DNA of 64,000 nucleotides from the NCBI RefSeq assembly GCF_002900095.1, contig NZ_LLKN01000002.1, positions 682,001 to 746,000 on the forward strand, in the 5' to 3' direction. Positions 7,233-15,750 of the stretch are shown here, in pieces. This DNA is from Salegentibacter mishustinae. GTDB taxonomy: Bacteria; Bacteroidota; Bacteroidia; Flavobacteriales; Flavobacteriaceae. A program made the translations under genes and the position numbers. The notes beneath the pieces were generated by a model that worked only from the letters and a program-made list of their open reading frames with translations, did not search any database and was not told the origin of the DNA. Position 1 is the first letter of the stretch. Each line of letters begins with the position of its first letter.

Positions 7233-9545
7233 ATGGCCGGAACAAAAAAGAAGCAGCAAAAGACCAAAACCAGTAAAAGGCCTTATATTATTGGATTTTG
7301 GACTCTTTTTGGTATTGGATTATTAGCTGTAGTTTTAATTTTCTTAATGGCGGGCTGGGGCGCTTTTGGTAAGATGCCCAATTTTGAAGAGCTTGAAAAC
7401 CCTGAAACCAATCTTGCTACCGAAATTTTCTCTTCAGATGGGGAAACTTTAGGAAAATATTATAGTGAAAACCGTACACCTATAAAATACGACGATCTTC
7501 CCGACCACCTGGTGGAAGCCCTTGTTGCTACCGAAGATGAACGTTTTTATAAACACGCCGGGATAGATGCAAAAGGTACGATTAGAGCCGCGGTTTACCT
7601 GGGAACAAGAGGTGGTGCGAGTACAATTACCCAGCAGCTTTCTAAATTATTATTTACAGAGCAAGTGTCCAATAATCCTTTTGCCAGGATCTTACAAAAG
7701 GTAAAAGAATGGATTATCGCTACCAGGTTAGAACGCCAGTACACCAAAGAGGAGATTATTACCATGTATTTCAATAAATACGATTTTGTGTACCAGGCAG
7801 TGGGAATTCGTTCAGCTTCAAAAATTTACTTCGGAAAAGAAGCTAAAGATCTTAATATAGAAGAATCGGCGGTATTGGTGGCGATGTTAAAAAATGCTGC
7901 GCTATACAACCCTGTGCGTAGGCCAGAACTGGTAAAACAGCGTCGTAATCAGGTTTTTGTTCAAATGCATAAAAATGGATATTTATCTGAACAGGAAAAA
8001 AATTCTCTTCAGAAATTACCATTAAACCTCGATTTCTCTCCTGAAGGTCATGATGAAGGTATGGCAACCTATTTCCGTGTATACCTGCAAGGCTTTATGA
8101 AAGACTGGATAGAAAAAAATCCAAAACCAGACGGAACAGAATACAGCCTTTATAGTGATGGATTAAAAATTTATACCAGCATAGATTCTAAAATGCAACA
8201 ATATGCTGAAACTGCGGTGGAAAAACATATTTCACATCTTCAGAAAGAATTTGACAGGCAAAATAAAAATAATAAAACCGCTCCATTTCGGGATCTAGAC
8301 CAGGGACAGATCAATAGTATTGTGAGAAGCGCGATGCAGCGTTCGGTAAGATGGCGGGAAATGAAAGATCAGGGAAAATCTGAAGAAGATATTCTGGCCT
8401 CGTTCGATAAAGAGACCGAAATGCGTGTTTTTTCCTGGGATGGCATAAAAGACACCATTATGACGCCTAAGGATTCTATTTTTTATTACAAAGGATTCTT
8501 ACAGGCAGGCTTAATGTCTATGAGACCGCAAACCGGGGAAGTGAAAGCCTGGGTTGGGGGAACTAACTTTAAACATTTTAAATACGATCACGTAAAACAG
8601 GGAAAACGCCAGGTAGGTTCTACTTTTAAGCCATTTGTTTATGCTACTGCAATAGACCAGTTAAAGCTTTCTCCTTGTGATATGATGCCTAAGAACAGGT
8701 TCACTATAGAACAGGGAAAATACGGGAATACCAAAGACTGGTCTCCAGAGAATGCTAACGGAGAATATGATGGGATGATAAGTTTGAAAAATGCCCTGGC
8801 ACAGTCTATAAATACGGTAACCGCAAGATTAATTGATAAAACAGGCCCCGAACCGGTTATAGATCTAGTAAAAAAATTAGGAGTAGATACCGAAAACTTT
8901 TCAACTGGCCCTGCGATTGCCTTAGGTACCGAAGATATGAGCCTTTTTGAAATGGTTTCTGCTTATAGCACTTTTGTAAATGAAGGTGTTTATGTGAAAC
9001 CGGTGATTGTAAACCGGATTGAAGATAAAAACGGAACGGTTCTATATCAACATGTTCCGCAAACTCGAGATGTACTTAATAAGGAAGCTGCTTATGTAAC
9101 GGTAAACCTTTTGGAAGGCGTTACTCAGTATGGTTCAGGAGCTCGTTTGCGCGGGACTTACGCGAAAGAATTTGACCATTACAAACGTGGGGTAACTGGT
9201 TATCCTTATGATTTTAAGAATCCTATTGCCGGTAAAACCGGAACCACGCAAAATCAAAGTGATGGTTGGTTTATGGGAATGGTTCCCAATTTGGTGACCG
9301 GTGTTTGGGTTGGTGCTGAAGATCGTGCCGTTCATTTTCCTGGTATAACTTACGGCCAGGGAGCTACAATGGCGTTACCAATTTGGGGAATGTATATGAA
9401 AGATCTTTATGCAGATGAAGAGCTTGATGTTTCACAAGAAGCATTTCCAAAACCCGATAATCTTTCTATTGCGACAGACTGCGAGCAGTATAATCAGGAA
9501 AATCAATCTCAAACCGATAGTGTACCAGACGAACTTGATTTTTAA
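7233..9545 (+). CDS. Class A penicillin-binding protein 1A
   Basis: A 770-residue bifunctional murein synthase. A cytoplasmic Lys-rich N-terminus is followed by a membrane anchor (about 20-42), a GT51 glycosyltransferase domain (catalytic Glu in ATEDERFYKHAG, about 100; GGASTITQQL), and a transpeptidase domain with GSTFKP (catalytic Ser about 463), SIN in AQSINTVTAR, and KTGTT. It polymerises lipid II glycan and cross-links peptides in the periplasm. It starts 12 bp after gldH and is probably the last gene of the ricT operon. Confidence 0.96.
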   Translation: MAGTKKKQQKTKTSKRPYIIGFWTLFGIGLLAVVLIFLMAGWGAFGKMPNFEELENPETNLATEIFSSDGETLGKYYSENRTPIKYDDLPDHLVEALVATEDERFYKHAGIDAKGTIRAAVYLGTRGGASTITQQLSKLLFTEQVSNNPFARILQKVKEWIIATRLERQYTKEEIITMYFNKYDFVYQAVGIRSASKIYFGKEAKDLNIEESAVLVAMLKNAALYNPVRRPELVKQRRNQVFVQMHKNGYLSEQEKNSLQKLPLNLDFSPEGHDEGMATYFRVYLQGFMKDWIEKNPKPDGTEYSLYSDGLKIYTSIDSKMQQYAETAVEKHISHLQKEFDRQNKNNKTAPFRDLDQGQINSIVRSAMQRSVRWREMKDQGKSEEDILASFDKETEMRVFSWDGIKDTIMTPKDSIFYYKGFLQAGLMSMRPQTGEVKAWVGGTNFKHFKYDHVKQGKRQVGSTFKPFVYATAIDQLKLSPCDMMPKNRFTIEQGKYGNTKDWSPENANGEYDGMISLKNALAQSINTVTARLIDKTGPEPVIDLVKKLGVDTENFSTGPAIALGTEDMSLFEMVSAYSTFVNEGVYVKPVIVNRIEDKNGTVLYQHVPQTRDVLNKEAAYVTVNLLEGVTQYGSGARLRGTYAKEFDHYKRGVTGYPYDFKNPIAGKTGTTQNQSDGWFMGMVPNLVTGVWVGAEDRAVHFPGITYGQGATMALPIWGMYMKDLYADEELDVSQEAFPKPDNLSIATDCEQYNQENQSQTDSVPDELDF

Positions 9546-9699
9546 GCGCTATAGAGGGTTGGATTCCTCCAGGCGAATCTCGTAATTTTAAAAAGTATAT
9601 TCCGATTCAGACGTCTTGGTCTTGCCTCGTAGTTTTTGATTATTTAGCAAAATTTCAGCTTTATTTATCAGGAAAATATAATCTACAAGCCTAAAAGCA

Positions 9700-9730
9700 T
9701 TGTAACAGCATTTTTATTTTCGTATTTTTC
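9700..9730 (+). promoter_or_regulatory. Promoter of the CoA-transferase operon
   Basis: TTG (9700-9702), 20 bp, then TATTTTTC (9723-9730), one base off TAnnTTTG, ending 17 bp before the ATG at 9748. The rest of the 200-bp gap after the PBP gene (9546-9699) shows no clear gene or terminator. Confidence 0.55.
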
Positions 9731-9747
9731 GGTAAAATTAAATACCG

Positions 9748-10449
9748 ATGATTAGAAAAACTGTAGCGAATGTAAAGGATGCTTTGCAGGGCGTAGAAGA
9801 TGGTATGACGTTTATGCTGGGAGGTTTTGGCCTTAGCGGTATTCCAGAAAATGCCATTTCAGAATTAGTTCGTCTTAATGTAAAGAATCTTACCTGCATT
9901 TCCAATAACGCCGGGGTAGACGATTTTGGCCTCGGACTTTTACTTCAAAAGAAACAAATAGATAAAATGGTTTCTTCCTATGTGGGAGAAAACGACGAGT
10001 TTGAGCGCCAAATGCTTAGCGAAGAGCTGGACGTAGAACTTATTCCGCAGGGAACATTAGCTGCGCGTTGCCAGGCTGCTCAACAAGGGTATCCGGCAAT
10101 ATACACACCTGCCGGTTACGGTACCGAAGTTTCCCAGTTTAAGGAAACCCGTGAGTTTGATGGCAAAATGTACGTATTAGAAAAAGCTTTCAAAGCCGAT
10201 TTTGCATTTGTAAAAGCCTGGAAAGGCGATAAAGCCGGAAACCTTATTTTTAAAGGAACCGCCCGTAATTTTAATCCGCTAATGTGCGGTGCCGCTAAAG
10301 TGACTGTGGCTGAGGTGGAGGAACTTGTAGAACCGGGAGAACTGGATCCAAACCAGATTCATATTCCGGGAATATTTGTGCAGCGCATTTTTGAAGGAAA
10401 AAATTACGAAAAACGGATTGAGAAGAGAACAGTTCGAAAAGTGAGTTAA
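9748..10449 (+). CDS. scoA: 3-oxoacid CoA-transferase subunit A
   Basis: A 233-residue alpha subunit of the class I CoA-transferase family (SCOT/AtoD type), transferring CoA between succinyl- or acetyl-CoA and a 3-oxoacid such as acetoacetate. The block [15 protein letters not shown] near the N-terminus and [17 protein letters not shown] are characteristic. The catalytic Glu is in the B subunit, whose gene lies at 11012-11665. A and B genes are normally adjacent; here a four-helix-bundle gene with flanking repeats separates them by 562 bp. Confidence 0.92.
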   Translation: MIRKTVANVKDALQGVEDGMTFMLGGFGLSGIPENAISELVRLNVKNLTCISNNAGVDDFGLGLLLQKKQIDKMVSSYVGENDEFERQMLSEELDVELIPQGTLAARCQAAQQGYPAIYTPAGYGTEVSQFKETREFDGKMYVLEKAFKADFAFVKAWKGDKAGNLIFKGTARNFNPLMCGAAKVTVAEVEELVEPGELDPNQIHIPGIFVQRIFEGKNYEKRIEKRTVRKVS

Positions 10450-10494
10450 TGGTTAAAAGTGACCATTGAACAAAGAACCAATATTAAATAGACT

Positions 10495-10532
10495 ATGATT
10501 TGAAGATTTGAAAATGTGATAATTTGAAGATG
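10495..10532 (+). repeat. Left inverted degenerate repeat of the S23-family element
   Basis: Three copies of an ATTTGAA(A/G)AT unit in tandem, just after scoA. The reverse complement of the same unit occurs on the other side of the four-helix-bundle gene (10968-11007), so the gene sits between inverted repeats. Confidence 0.6.
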
Positions 10533-10612
10533 ATTTATTGATTAAACGTTTTTACAAAATTGCCATAGCTTAGTAAAAATCGAAGGTTAAATGAATTAAT
10601 TGCACTTTGGTT

Positions 10613-10966
10613 ATGAGGAATGATAAAGATAATATTATAGTAAGCAAAACTTTTGATTTTGCGCTAAAGATTATCGATTATTCGGAAAAATTGAGATCAA
10701 ACCATAAATATGAAATGTGTTCTCAACTTTTTAAAAGTGGTACTTCAATTGGAGCAAATGTTTGGGAGGCCCAAAATGCTGTAAGCAATGCTGATTTTAT
10801 TCATAAGTTTAAAATATCAGCTAAAGAAGCTGATGAAACTAATTATTGGTTAAAACTTTGCAAAGCATCAAAACATCTTCCAGACCCAGATGAAGAACTT
10901 TTTTCAGAATTGACCTCTATTACAAGGATAACTTCAAAGATTATAAGTTCGTCTAAAAGACGGTAA
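10613..10966 (+). CDS. Four-helix-bundle protein (S23 / 23S rRNA intervening-sequence family)
   Basis: 117 residues, all helical by pattern. Motifs include FDFALKIIDY, the central block QLFKSGTSIGANVWEAQNA and ETNYWLKLCK, which mark the S23/IVP four-helix-bundle family first found as ORFs in 23S rRNA intervening sequences. Molecular function is unknown; relatives include the Avd accessory protein of diversity-generating retroelements, but no retroelement is present here. The ATG at 10613 is preferred over a TTG two codons earlier. It splits the scoA/scoB pair and is framed by inverted repeats, pointing to a mobile origin. A second family member lies at 17765-18115. Confidence 0.88.
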   Translation: MRNDKDNIIVSKTFDFALKIIDYSEKLRSNHKYEMCSQLFKSGTSIGANVWEAQNAVSNADFIHKFKISAKEADETNYWLKLCKASKHLPDPDEELFSELTSITRITSKIISSSKRR

Positions 10967-10967
10967 A

Positions 10968-11007
10968 CAGAATTTTCAAATCAGCAAATAATCAAATTTT
11001 CAAATTG
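10968..11007 (-). repeat. Right inverted degenerate repeat of the S23-family element
   Basis: Read on the minus strand it carries AATTTGAAAATTTGA and GATTTGAAAATTC, the same unit as the left repeat at 10495-10532 but inverted. It ends about 5 bp before the scoB start codon. Confidence 0.6.
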
Positions 11008-11011
11008 AATT

Positions 11012-11665
11012 ATGTTAGACAAAGAAGGAATAGCAAAACGTATTGCCAAAGAGGTGAAAGATGGGTATTATGTGAATTTGGGAATTGGAATTCCTACCCT
11101 CGTAGCCAATTTTGTACGCGATGATATAGAAGTAGAATTTCAGAGTGAAAACGGAATCCTGGGAATGGGACCATTTCCATTGGAAGGAGAAGAAGATGCC
11201 GATCTTATTAATGCTGGAAAGCAAACTATAACTGCACTTCCCGGTGCTAGTTTCTTTGATTCAGCAATGAGCTTCGGGATGATTCGCGGTCAGCACGTAG
11301 ACCTAACCATTTTAGGAGCTATGGAAGTTGCAGAAAACGGTGATATCGCCAACTGGAAAATTCCGGGGAAAATGGTGAAAGGTATGGGCGGCGCCATGGA
11401 TCTTGTGGCTAGTGCCGAAAATATTATCGTAGCTATGATGCATACCAACAAAGCAGGTGATTCTAAACTGCTTAAAAAATGTTCCCTGCCTTTAACCGGC
11501 GTGGCTTGTGTGACTAAAATTGTAACTAACCTTGCGGTTATTGAAGTTACTAAAGACGGTTTTAAACTGCTGGAAAGAGCTCCCGGAGTAAGTGTAGAAG
11601 AAATTCAAAAAGCTACTGAAGGAAAATTGCTTGTAGAAGGCGAAATTCCTGAAATGGATATATAA
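11012..11665 (+). CDS. scoB: 3-oxoacid CoA-transferase subunit B
   Basis: A 217-residue beta subunit (SCOT/AtoA type). The block EFQSENGILGMGPFP contains the expected catalytic Glu (SENG motif, about 47), which forms the glutamyl-CoA thioester. NLGIGIPTLVANF and GGAMDLVASAENIIVAM are family blocks. It functions with the A subunit in ketone-body or short-chain acid activation. A long perfect hairpin follows the stop codon. Confidence 0.94.
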   Translation: MLDKEGIAKRIAKEVKDGYYVNLGIGIPTLVANFVRDDIEVEFQSENGILGMGPFPLEGEEDADLINAGKQTITALPGASFFDSAMSFGMIRGQHVDLTILGAMEVAENGDIANWKIPGKMVKGMGGAMDLVASAENIIVAMMHTNKAGDSKLLKKCSLPLTGVACVTKIVTNLAVIEVTKDGFKLLERAPGVSVEEIQKATEGKLLVEGEIPEMDI

Positions 11666-11668
11666 TAT

Positions 11669-11708
11669 AAGTACTTTGAGACTCTACATTTAGAGTCTCA
11701 AAGTACTT
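11669..11708. terminator. 18-bp perfect hairpin between convergent genes
   Basis: AAGTACTTTGAGACTCTA (11669-11686) is followed by loop CATT and its exact complement (11691-11708). There is no T-run, but the length and placement between converging genes suggest a bidirectional terminator or a repeat-type element. Confidence 0.65.
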
Positions 11709-11721
11709 ACTATTTAATAAT

Positions 11722-12087
11722 TTAGATATCTAAAAACGAGGTGGAAGTTTCCTTAATGTTGATAAGAAAATCAATAGCCTCATCGCGATCAATTATTTCT
11801 CCTCTCGAATTAGCCTGCGAAAAGTATTTATACCAGCCAACCCGATCTAAATTATCTTCAAGCATTTTCACTTCTTCTTTAGAAGGCATTTTCCAAACCG
11901 TTATATATCTATAATCACTACGGTAAGGAGTGTGCTCATCGTTACGAGCCCAGCCCATATTTTCTACACCTCGAGATTTCATCTCTTTAATGCGTTCTTC
12001 CATATTTGTGAAAACCTGGCGACGTTCTTCAACGCTAAGTTTTATCCATTGATGGGTAACATTCCACATTTCAATATACAAATACAT
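11722..12087 (-). CDS. Conserved hypothetical protein, possible dimeric alpha-beta fold
   Basis: A 121-residue soluble protein with no signal or membrane segment. It starts YLYIEMWNVTHQWIKLS and contains YRYITVWKMPSKEEVKMLE, an alternation of strand and helix like small ferredoxin-like (dimeric alpha-beta barrel) proteins. It may belong to a DUF6616-type family, but this is from memory and uncertain. It is the last gene of a minus-strand series with exonuclease, hydrolase and Ogt genes. Function unknown. Confidence 0.65.
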   Translation of the reverse strand: MYLYIEMWNVTHQWIKLSVEERRQVFTNMEERIKEMKSRGVENMGWARNDEHTPYRSDYRYITVWKMPSKEEVKMLEDNLDRVGWYKYFSQANSRGEIIDRDEAIDFLINIKETSTSFLDI

Positions 12088-12198
12088 AACAACAAAATTT
12101 ATCGGTTATATTCTAAAGTTAGTAATTATTTGGTGGATAATTCTTTAGCTCAGGTTAAAATGATTAAAGATATGATAAGACTCATAAATTTTAAAGGC

Positions 12199-12912
12199 TT
12201 ATACGCTAACCACTTCTGATGCTTCTAATAGTTTTTCCTGGCGTAGTTTTAAAATAACCTGTGCAATGGCAAGTACATCTTTTTCACAGTAGCTAACAAT
12301 ACGATCCAGATCTTTATCAAGGTAGAAAACATTTCTTACGTCACTACCTGAAATATCATCTTTAGGAGAAGGAATTTTTAACACGTTTGTCAATAATTTT
12401 AAAGATGTAAAATGTTTGTAATCTCCAAATTTCCATAACTCCAAAGTGTCCAAATGTGGTACTTCCCAGGGCTTTTTTCCAAACAAGTTTAGTTTTAGAG
12501 GTAGTGAAAGATTATGAATTAGCATTCTGCGTGCAATGAAGGGAAAATCGAATTCCTTGCCGTTGTGAGCGCAAAGTAAATGCTGAGGTTTTGAAAAATG
12601 TTCTTTTAATAATTCTGAAAACTGTTGGAGTAGAGTTCTTTCTTCATCTTTAAAAGTGGTTAGTCTAAAAGTTCTCTCGCCATTTTTAAAGCTGAAAAAA
12701 CCAACCGAGATACAAACAATCTTACCAAACTCTGCCCAAATTCCGGCACGGTCATAAAACTGTTCTGCAGTAAATTCGTCTTTGCGCTGGTATTGGGTTT
12801 TTTCTTCCCAGAGTGACTTCTTTTCTTCAGAGAGATCATTGAAACTTTCGAATTCAGGCACGGTTTCAATATCGAGAAAGAGAATATGCTCTAGCCTAAT
12901 TGTTTGCAACAT
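12199..12912 (-). CDS. DEDDy-type 3'-5' exonuclease (PolB-like RNase H fold)
   Basis: A 237-residue nuclease. Exo I FLDIETVPEF (about 12-21) gives D and E; Exo II is in CAHNGKEFDFPFIARRML (about 113-130); Exo III YCEKDVLAIAQV (about 208) has the YxxxD form of DEDDy enzymes. The architecture matches the stand-alone predicted PolB-like exonuclease domain common in Bacteroidota, presumably acting on single-stranded or mismatched DNA ends. It overlaps the upstream serine hydrolase gene by 17 bp, implying co-transcription. Confidence 0.88.
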   Translation of the reverse strand: MLQTIRLEHILFLDIETVPEFESFNDLSEEKKSLWEEKTQYQRKDEFTAEQFYDRAGIWAEFGKIVCISVGFFSFKNGERTFRLTTFKDEERTLLQQFSELLKEHFSKPQHLLCAHNGKEFDFPFIARRMLIHNLSLPLKLNLFGKKPWEVPHLDTLELWKFGDYKHFTSLKLLTNVLKIPSPKDDISGSDVRNVFYLDKDLDRIVSYCEKDVLAIAQVILKLRQEKLLEASEVVSV

Positions 12913-14050
12913 CGTTTAGCATTTTATAAGTCTCATCAATATACTTATAGAAATCGGGCGCGTGCTCTTCGTCTTTATCTTTTTTAATCAGGTTTTCCCC
13001 CAATCTTACAATAATTAGATCGTCTTCGGGAATAACGATAACATATTGACCGTGAATACCACGCATATAGAAAATATCTTTGTCTTTATAATCGCTTAAC
13101 CAAAATCCGTATCCATATTGCGGACTGTCTTTAAACCTTGGCTGAGTAGATTGCTTAACAAATTCGGGGCTCAATAGCTGTTTGCCATTCCATTGTCCAT
13201 TGTTTTTATAAAGTTTCCCAAACCGTGCAAAATCCCTTGCGTTAGACGCTATGCAACAATAGGCCTTCTCCATCCCGCTTTCTTTGCTATCTAGTTGCCA
13301 AAGGGCATCGTGCTGCATATTCATGGGTTTCCATAAATTCTGACTTAAATAATCTGAAAGATTCTCCCCTGTGGCTTTTTCTATAACCATACCGAGTAAA
13401 ATAGTATTGCCACTAAGGTATTTAAAGCGCTCTCCGGGAGTTCCGGTTACTTTTAGACGTAATACTAATTCCCGAATATTTTCATCAAAATAAGCCCTTG
13501 CAGTCATCCCGAAGGGGTTATAATAATTCTCATTCCAGTTTAGGCCAGAAGACATAGAAGCCAGGTCTCCAACTTTTAGATCAGATTCAAACTGTGGGAA
13601 AAAATCGGAAACAGGTTGCTCCAGACTTTTAATATATCCATCTTTAATAGCGCTTCCCAATAATGCCGAAACAATACTTTTGGCCATAGAAAAGGAGTTT
13701 GTTTTAGAGTCGGGGCCATATTCCTGGTAATATTTCTCAAACCAAATACTGTCATTTTTAATAATTAAAAATGCAGCAGTTTCCAGCTCTTTGTTTAATT
13801 GGGCTAGATCTTGAGTTGATTCAACAGAGTTGTAATTGGAATGTCCTGGCCATTTATTAGGTTCAGTTCCTGCCTCAATCAGCCTGTTTTCAAAATGTGG
13901 ATAATCATCTATAAAAGCAGTGTTGTGACCTTGAAAATAAGTGGCTTGAATTCCGCGGAAAATATAACCGAAATCAAAAATAATCAGAATAACGATGGCG
14001 ATAGAAAGGACGAGTATTACCGAGCCAAGAATCTTTAAAAATCTAGTCAT
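12896..14050 (-). CDS. Membrane-anchored serine hydrolase (beta-lactamase class C family)
   Basis: 384 residues. An N-terminal hydrophobic segment (about 7-28) anchors or exports the protein. The catalytic SxxK is SMAK within NSFSMAKSIVSALL (Ser about 124); the second motif region is FKYLSGNTILLGMVIEKA; the third is RGIHGQYVIVIP. The pattern resembles 6-aminohexanoate-dimer hydrolase/EstB-like enzymes rather than true AmpC beta-lactamases, so esterase or amidase activity in the periplasm is more likely than resistance. The substrate is unknown. It is part of the minus-strand run from the CNNM gene to the exonuclease gene. Confidence 0.86.
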   Translation of the reverse strand: MTRFLKILGSVILVLSIAIVILIIFDFGYIFRGIQATYFQGHNTAFIDDYPHFENRLIEAGTEPNKWPGHSNYNSVESTQDLAQLNKELETAAFLIIKNDSIWFEKYYQEYGPDSKTNSFSMAKSIVSALLGSAIKDGYIKSLEQPVSDFFPQFESDLKVGDLASMSSGLNWNENYYNPFGMTARAYFDENIRELVLRLKVTGTPGERFKYLSGNTILLGMVIEKATGENLSDYLSQNLWKPMNMQHDALWQLDSKESGMEKAYCCIASNARDFARFGKLYKNNGQWNGKQLLSPEFVKQSTQPRFKDSPQYGYGFWLSDYKDKDIFYMRGIHGQYVIVIPEDDLIIVRLGENLIKKDKDEEHAPDFYKYIDETYKMLNDVANN

Positions 14051-14063
14051 AGGGCTGAGGTTT

Positions 14064-14555
14064 TTAGAACATTGAAAGTTGTGAAGTATTGTTTTCGTGG
14101 TTTAAAAGCCATTGTTTTCGCTGCAATCCACCGGCATAACCGGTTAGGGAACCGTCACTGCCAATTACACGATGGCAGGGAACTACCACCCAAAGTGGGT
14201 TTTTTCCATTGGCTGAAGCTACTGCCCTTATTGCTTTTTCATCACCTAATTTCCTGGAAAGATCGAGGTAGCTACAGGTTTTTCCGAAAGGAATTTCGTT
14301 AAGTGCTTTCCAAACTTTTTGCTGAAAAGCAGTTCCTTGCGGATTTAATTTTAAACTGAATTCTTCCAGTTCTCCGTTAAAATAATCGTTTAATTGTTGA
14401 AACGCCGACTGAAGAAAATCGGGAATTTCTGTTGAAGTTGGGATTTTTTCATCCAGAATATGGATGGCCGAAACCCCCTCTTGATCTCCGCTAATTCTGG
14501 CTGTTCCCAGTGGAGTTTTCAGAAATATCTGATTTTTCGTCTTCGTTTTCTTCAT
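14064..14555 (-). CDS. ogt: Methylated-DNA-[protein]-cysteine S-methyltransferase
   Basis: A 163-residue suicide repair enzyme that moves alkyl groups from O6-alkylguanine to its own Cys. The active-site block VVPCHRVIGSDGSLTGYAGG (Cys about 131) and the helix-turn-helix with FQQKVWKALNEIPFGKTCSY are complete. It lacks the Ada N-terminal zinc domain, so it is the Ogt-type enzyme. Its first 65 bp overlap the 3' end of the CNNM/CBS gene in another frame, an unusually long coding overlap. Confidence 0.95.
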   Translation of the reverse strand: MKKTKTKNQIFLKTPLGTARISGDQEGVSAIHILDEKIPTSTEIPDFLQSAFQQLNDYFNGELEEFSLKLNPQGTAFQQKVWKALNEIPFGKTCSYLDLSRKLGDEKAIRAVASANGKNPLWVVVPCHRVIGSDGSLTGYAGGLQRKQWLLNHENNTSQLSMF

Positions 14556-15618
14556 TGTCTCTCCTTTGAATTAACCCAAGGCGTTTAGCTCTTTTTTCCC
14601 AATTTTGGCGGGCCAGCATTTGCATATCTTCAATACTATCGCTTTCGTCCATTATTTCAAGCCCCAACAAAGTTTCAATAATATCTTCCATGGTTACCAG
14701 GCCAACGGTATTTCCAAATTCGTCTACGATCATGGAAATATGCCCTCTTTTTTGAACAAAATTCTCAAAAAGTTCGGGGATTGGAGTGTCCTCAGCACTC
14801 ATAAAAATATCTCTTTTTAGTGTGCTCAAAGGTTCAGCACCTTTATCGTCTATCATTTCCTCCAACACATCATCTTTTAAAATAAAACCGGTAACATTGT
14901 TGGTTTGGTTTTTATAAACGGGAATCCTGGAAAACTTAAGATTTTTATGAGTTCGGTGAAATTCTTCTATGCTGGTATCTTCATTTTCAATAATCGCCAC
15001 AGAATATGGCGTCATTACATCTTTTGCCTTAACCGATTTAAATACAAGTAGGTTTTTAATAACCGTGGTTTCACTTTCGTCAAAAACGCCTTCTTCTTCG
15101 GCAGCATCGGTAATTGCAGCAAATTCTTCGCGGTTCATAGAAGAAACGTGAGCCGATTTCCCTATTAGTTTTGTAGTGAGCATCATCAACCAAAGTATAC
15201 CGGTATACCTAAGCGGGAAAATCATTATTTTAAGTGCTTTAGCAGTGAAATTTCCTAAAGCCTGCCAGTAAGTTGCGCCTATGGTTTTTGGGATTATTTC
15301 TGAAAGAATAAGAATAGCCACCGTCATAACTGCGGAAACTATACCAACAGCATTACCGCCATCGCCATAGATTTTTTCGGCCTGTACACCTACTAAAATT
15401 GCTCCAACGGTATGCGAAATGGTGTTTACCGTTAATATTGCAATTAGTGGTTTGTCTATATCTTGTTTAAAATTTGCCAGGGTCTTGGCATATGCTTTTC
15501 CTTCCTTATTTTTTATTTTGATATAAGAAGGGGTTACGCTCAATAAAGCTGCTTCCAAAATTGAACACATAAAAGAAAAGAAAATGGAAAGAACAGCAAA
15601 TAAAATTAGTAATCCCAT
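14491..15618 (-). CDS. CNNM/CBS-domain membrane protein (hemolysin/CorC family)
   Basis: 375 residues from the ATG at 15618. An N-terminal CNNM (DUF21) transmembrane domain (about 1-170, with ILEAALLSVTPSYIK and LSEIIPKTIGATYW) is followed by two CBS domains (about 200-320; VMTPYSVAII, HISMIVDEFGNTVGLVTMED) and a charged tail. Relatives transport or regulate Mg2+; it resembles but is shorter than GldE. A frame starting 20 codons earlier is rejected because a promoter (TTTG-N17-TATCTTTA) lies inside that extension. The tail overlaps ogt by 65 bp. Confidence 0.9.
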   Translation of the reverse strand: MGLLILFAVLSIFFSFMCSILEAALLSVTPSYIKIKNKEGKAYAKTLANFKQDIDKPLIAILTVNTISHTVGAILVGVQAEKIYGDGGNAVGIVSAVMTVAILILSEIIPKTIGATYWQALGNFTAKALKIMIFPLRYTGILWLMMLTTKLIGKSAHVSSMNREEFAAITDAAEEEGVFDESETTVIKNLLVFKSVKAKDVMTPYSVAIIENEDTSIEEFHRTHKNLKFSRIPVYKNQTNNVTGFILKDDVLEEMIDDKGAEPLSTLKRDIFMSAEDTPIPELFENFVQKRGHISMIVDEFGNTVGLVTMEDIIETLLGLEIMDESDSIEDMQMLARQNWEKRAKRLGLIQRRDNEENEDEKSDISENSTGNSQN

Positions 15619-15691
15619 ATTGGTTTTTAGGCTTGTTTGAAATACTAATTTAAAGATAATTCCTGCAAACAGATGCAAAGAAATGATAAAA

Positions 15692-15728
15692 CATAAAAAA
15701 CAGCCCCGATAGATTAAAATCGAGGCTG
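15692..15728 (-). terminator. Intrinsic terminator after the 15751-16224 gene
   Basis: On the minus strand CAGCCTCGAT and ATCGGGGCTG (15728-15719 and 15710-15701) form a hairpin followed by T6. It separates the small membrane-protein gene from the CNNM gene. Confidence 0.8.
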
Positions 15729-15750
15729 AATAAGAGTGGCTGATTAAGCC

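Noticed and set aside
10613-10966. Diversity-generating retroelement (because S23 proteins resemble Avd)
   Set aside because: No reverse transcriptase gene, template repeat or variable target gene was found near either S23-family gene.
14491-15618. Identity as GldE
   Set aside because: It has the same CNNM plus CBS layout, but no ssb or gldD neighbour and a shorter length; a general CNNM/CBS protein is the safer call.
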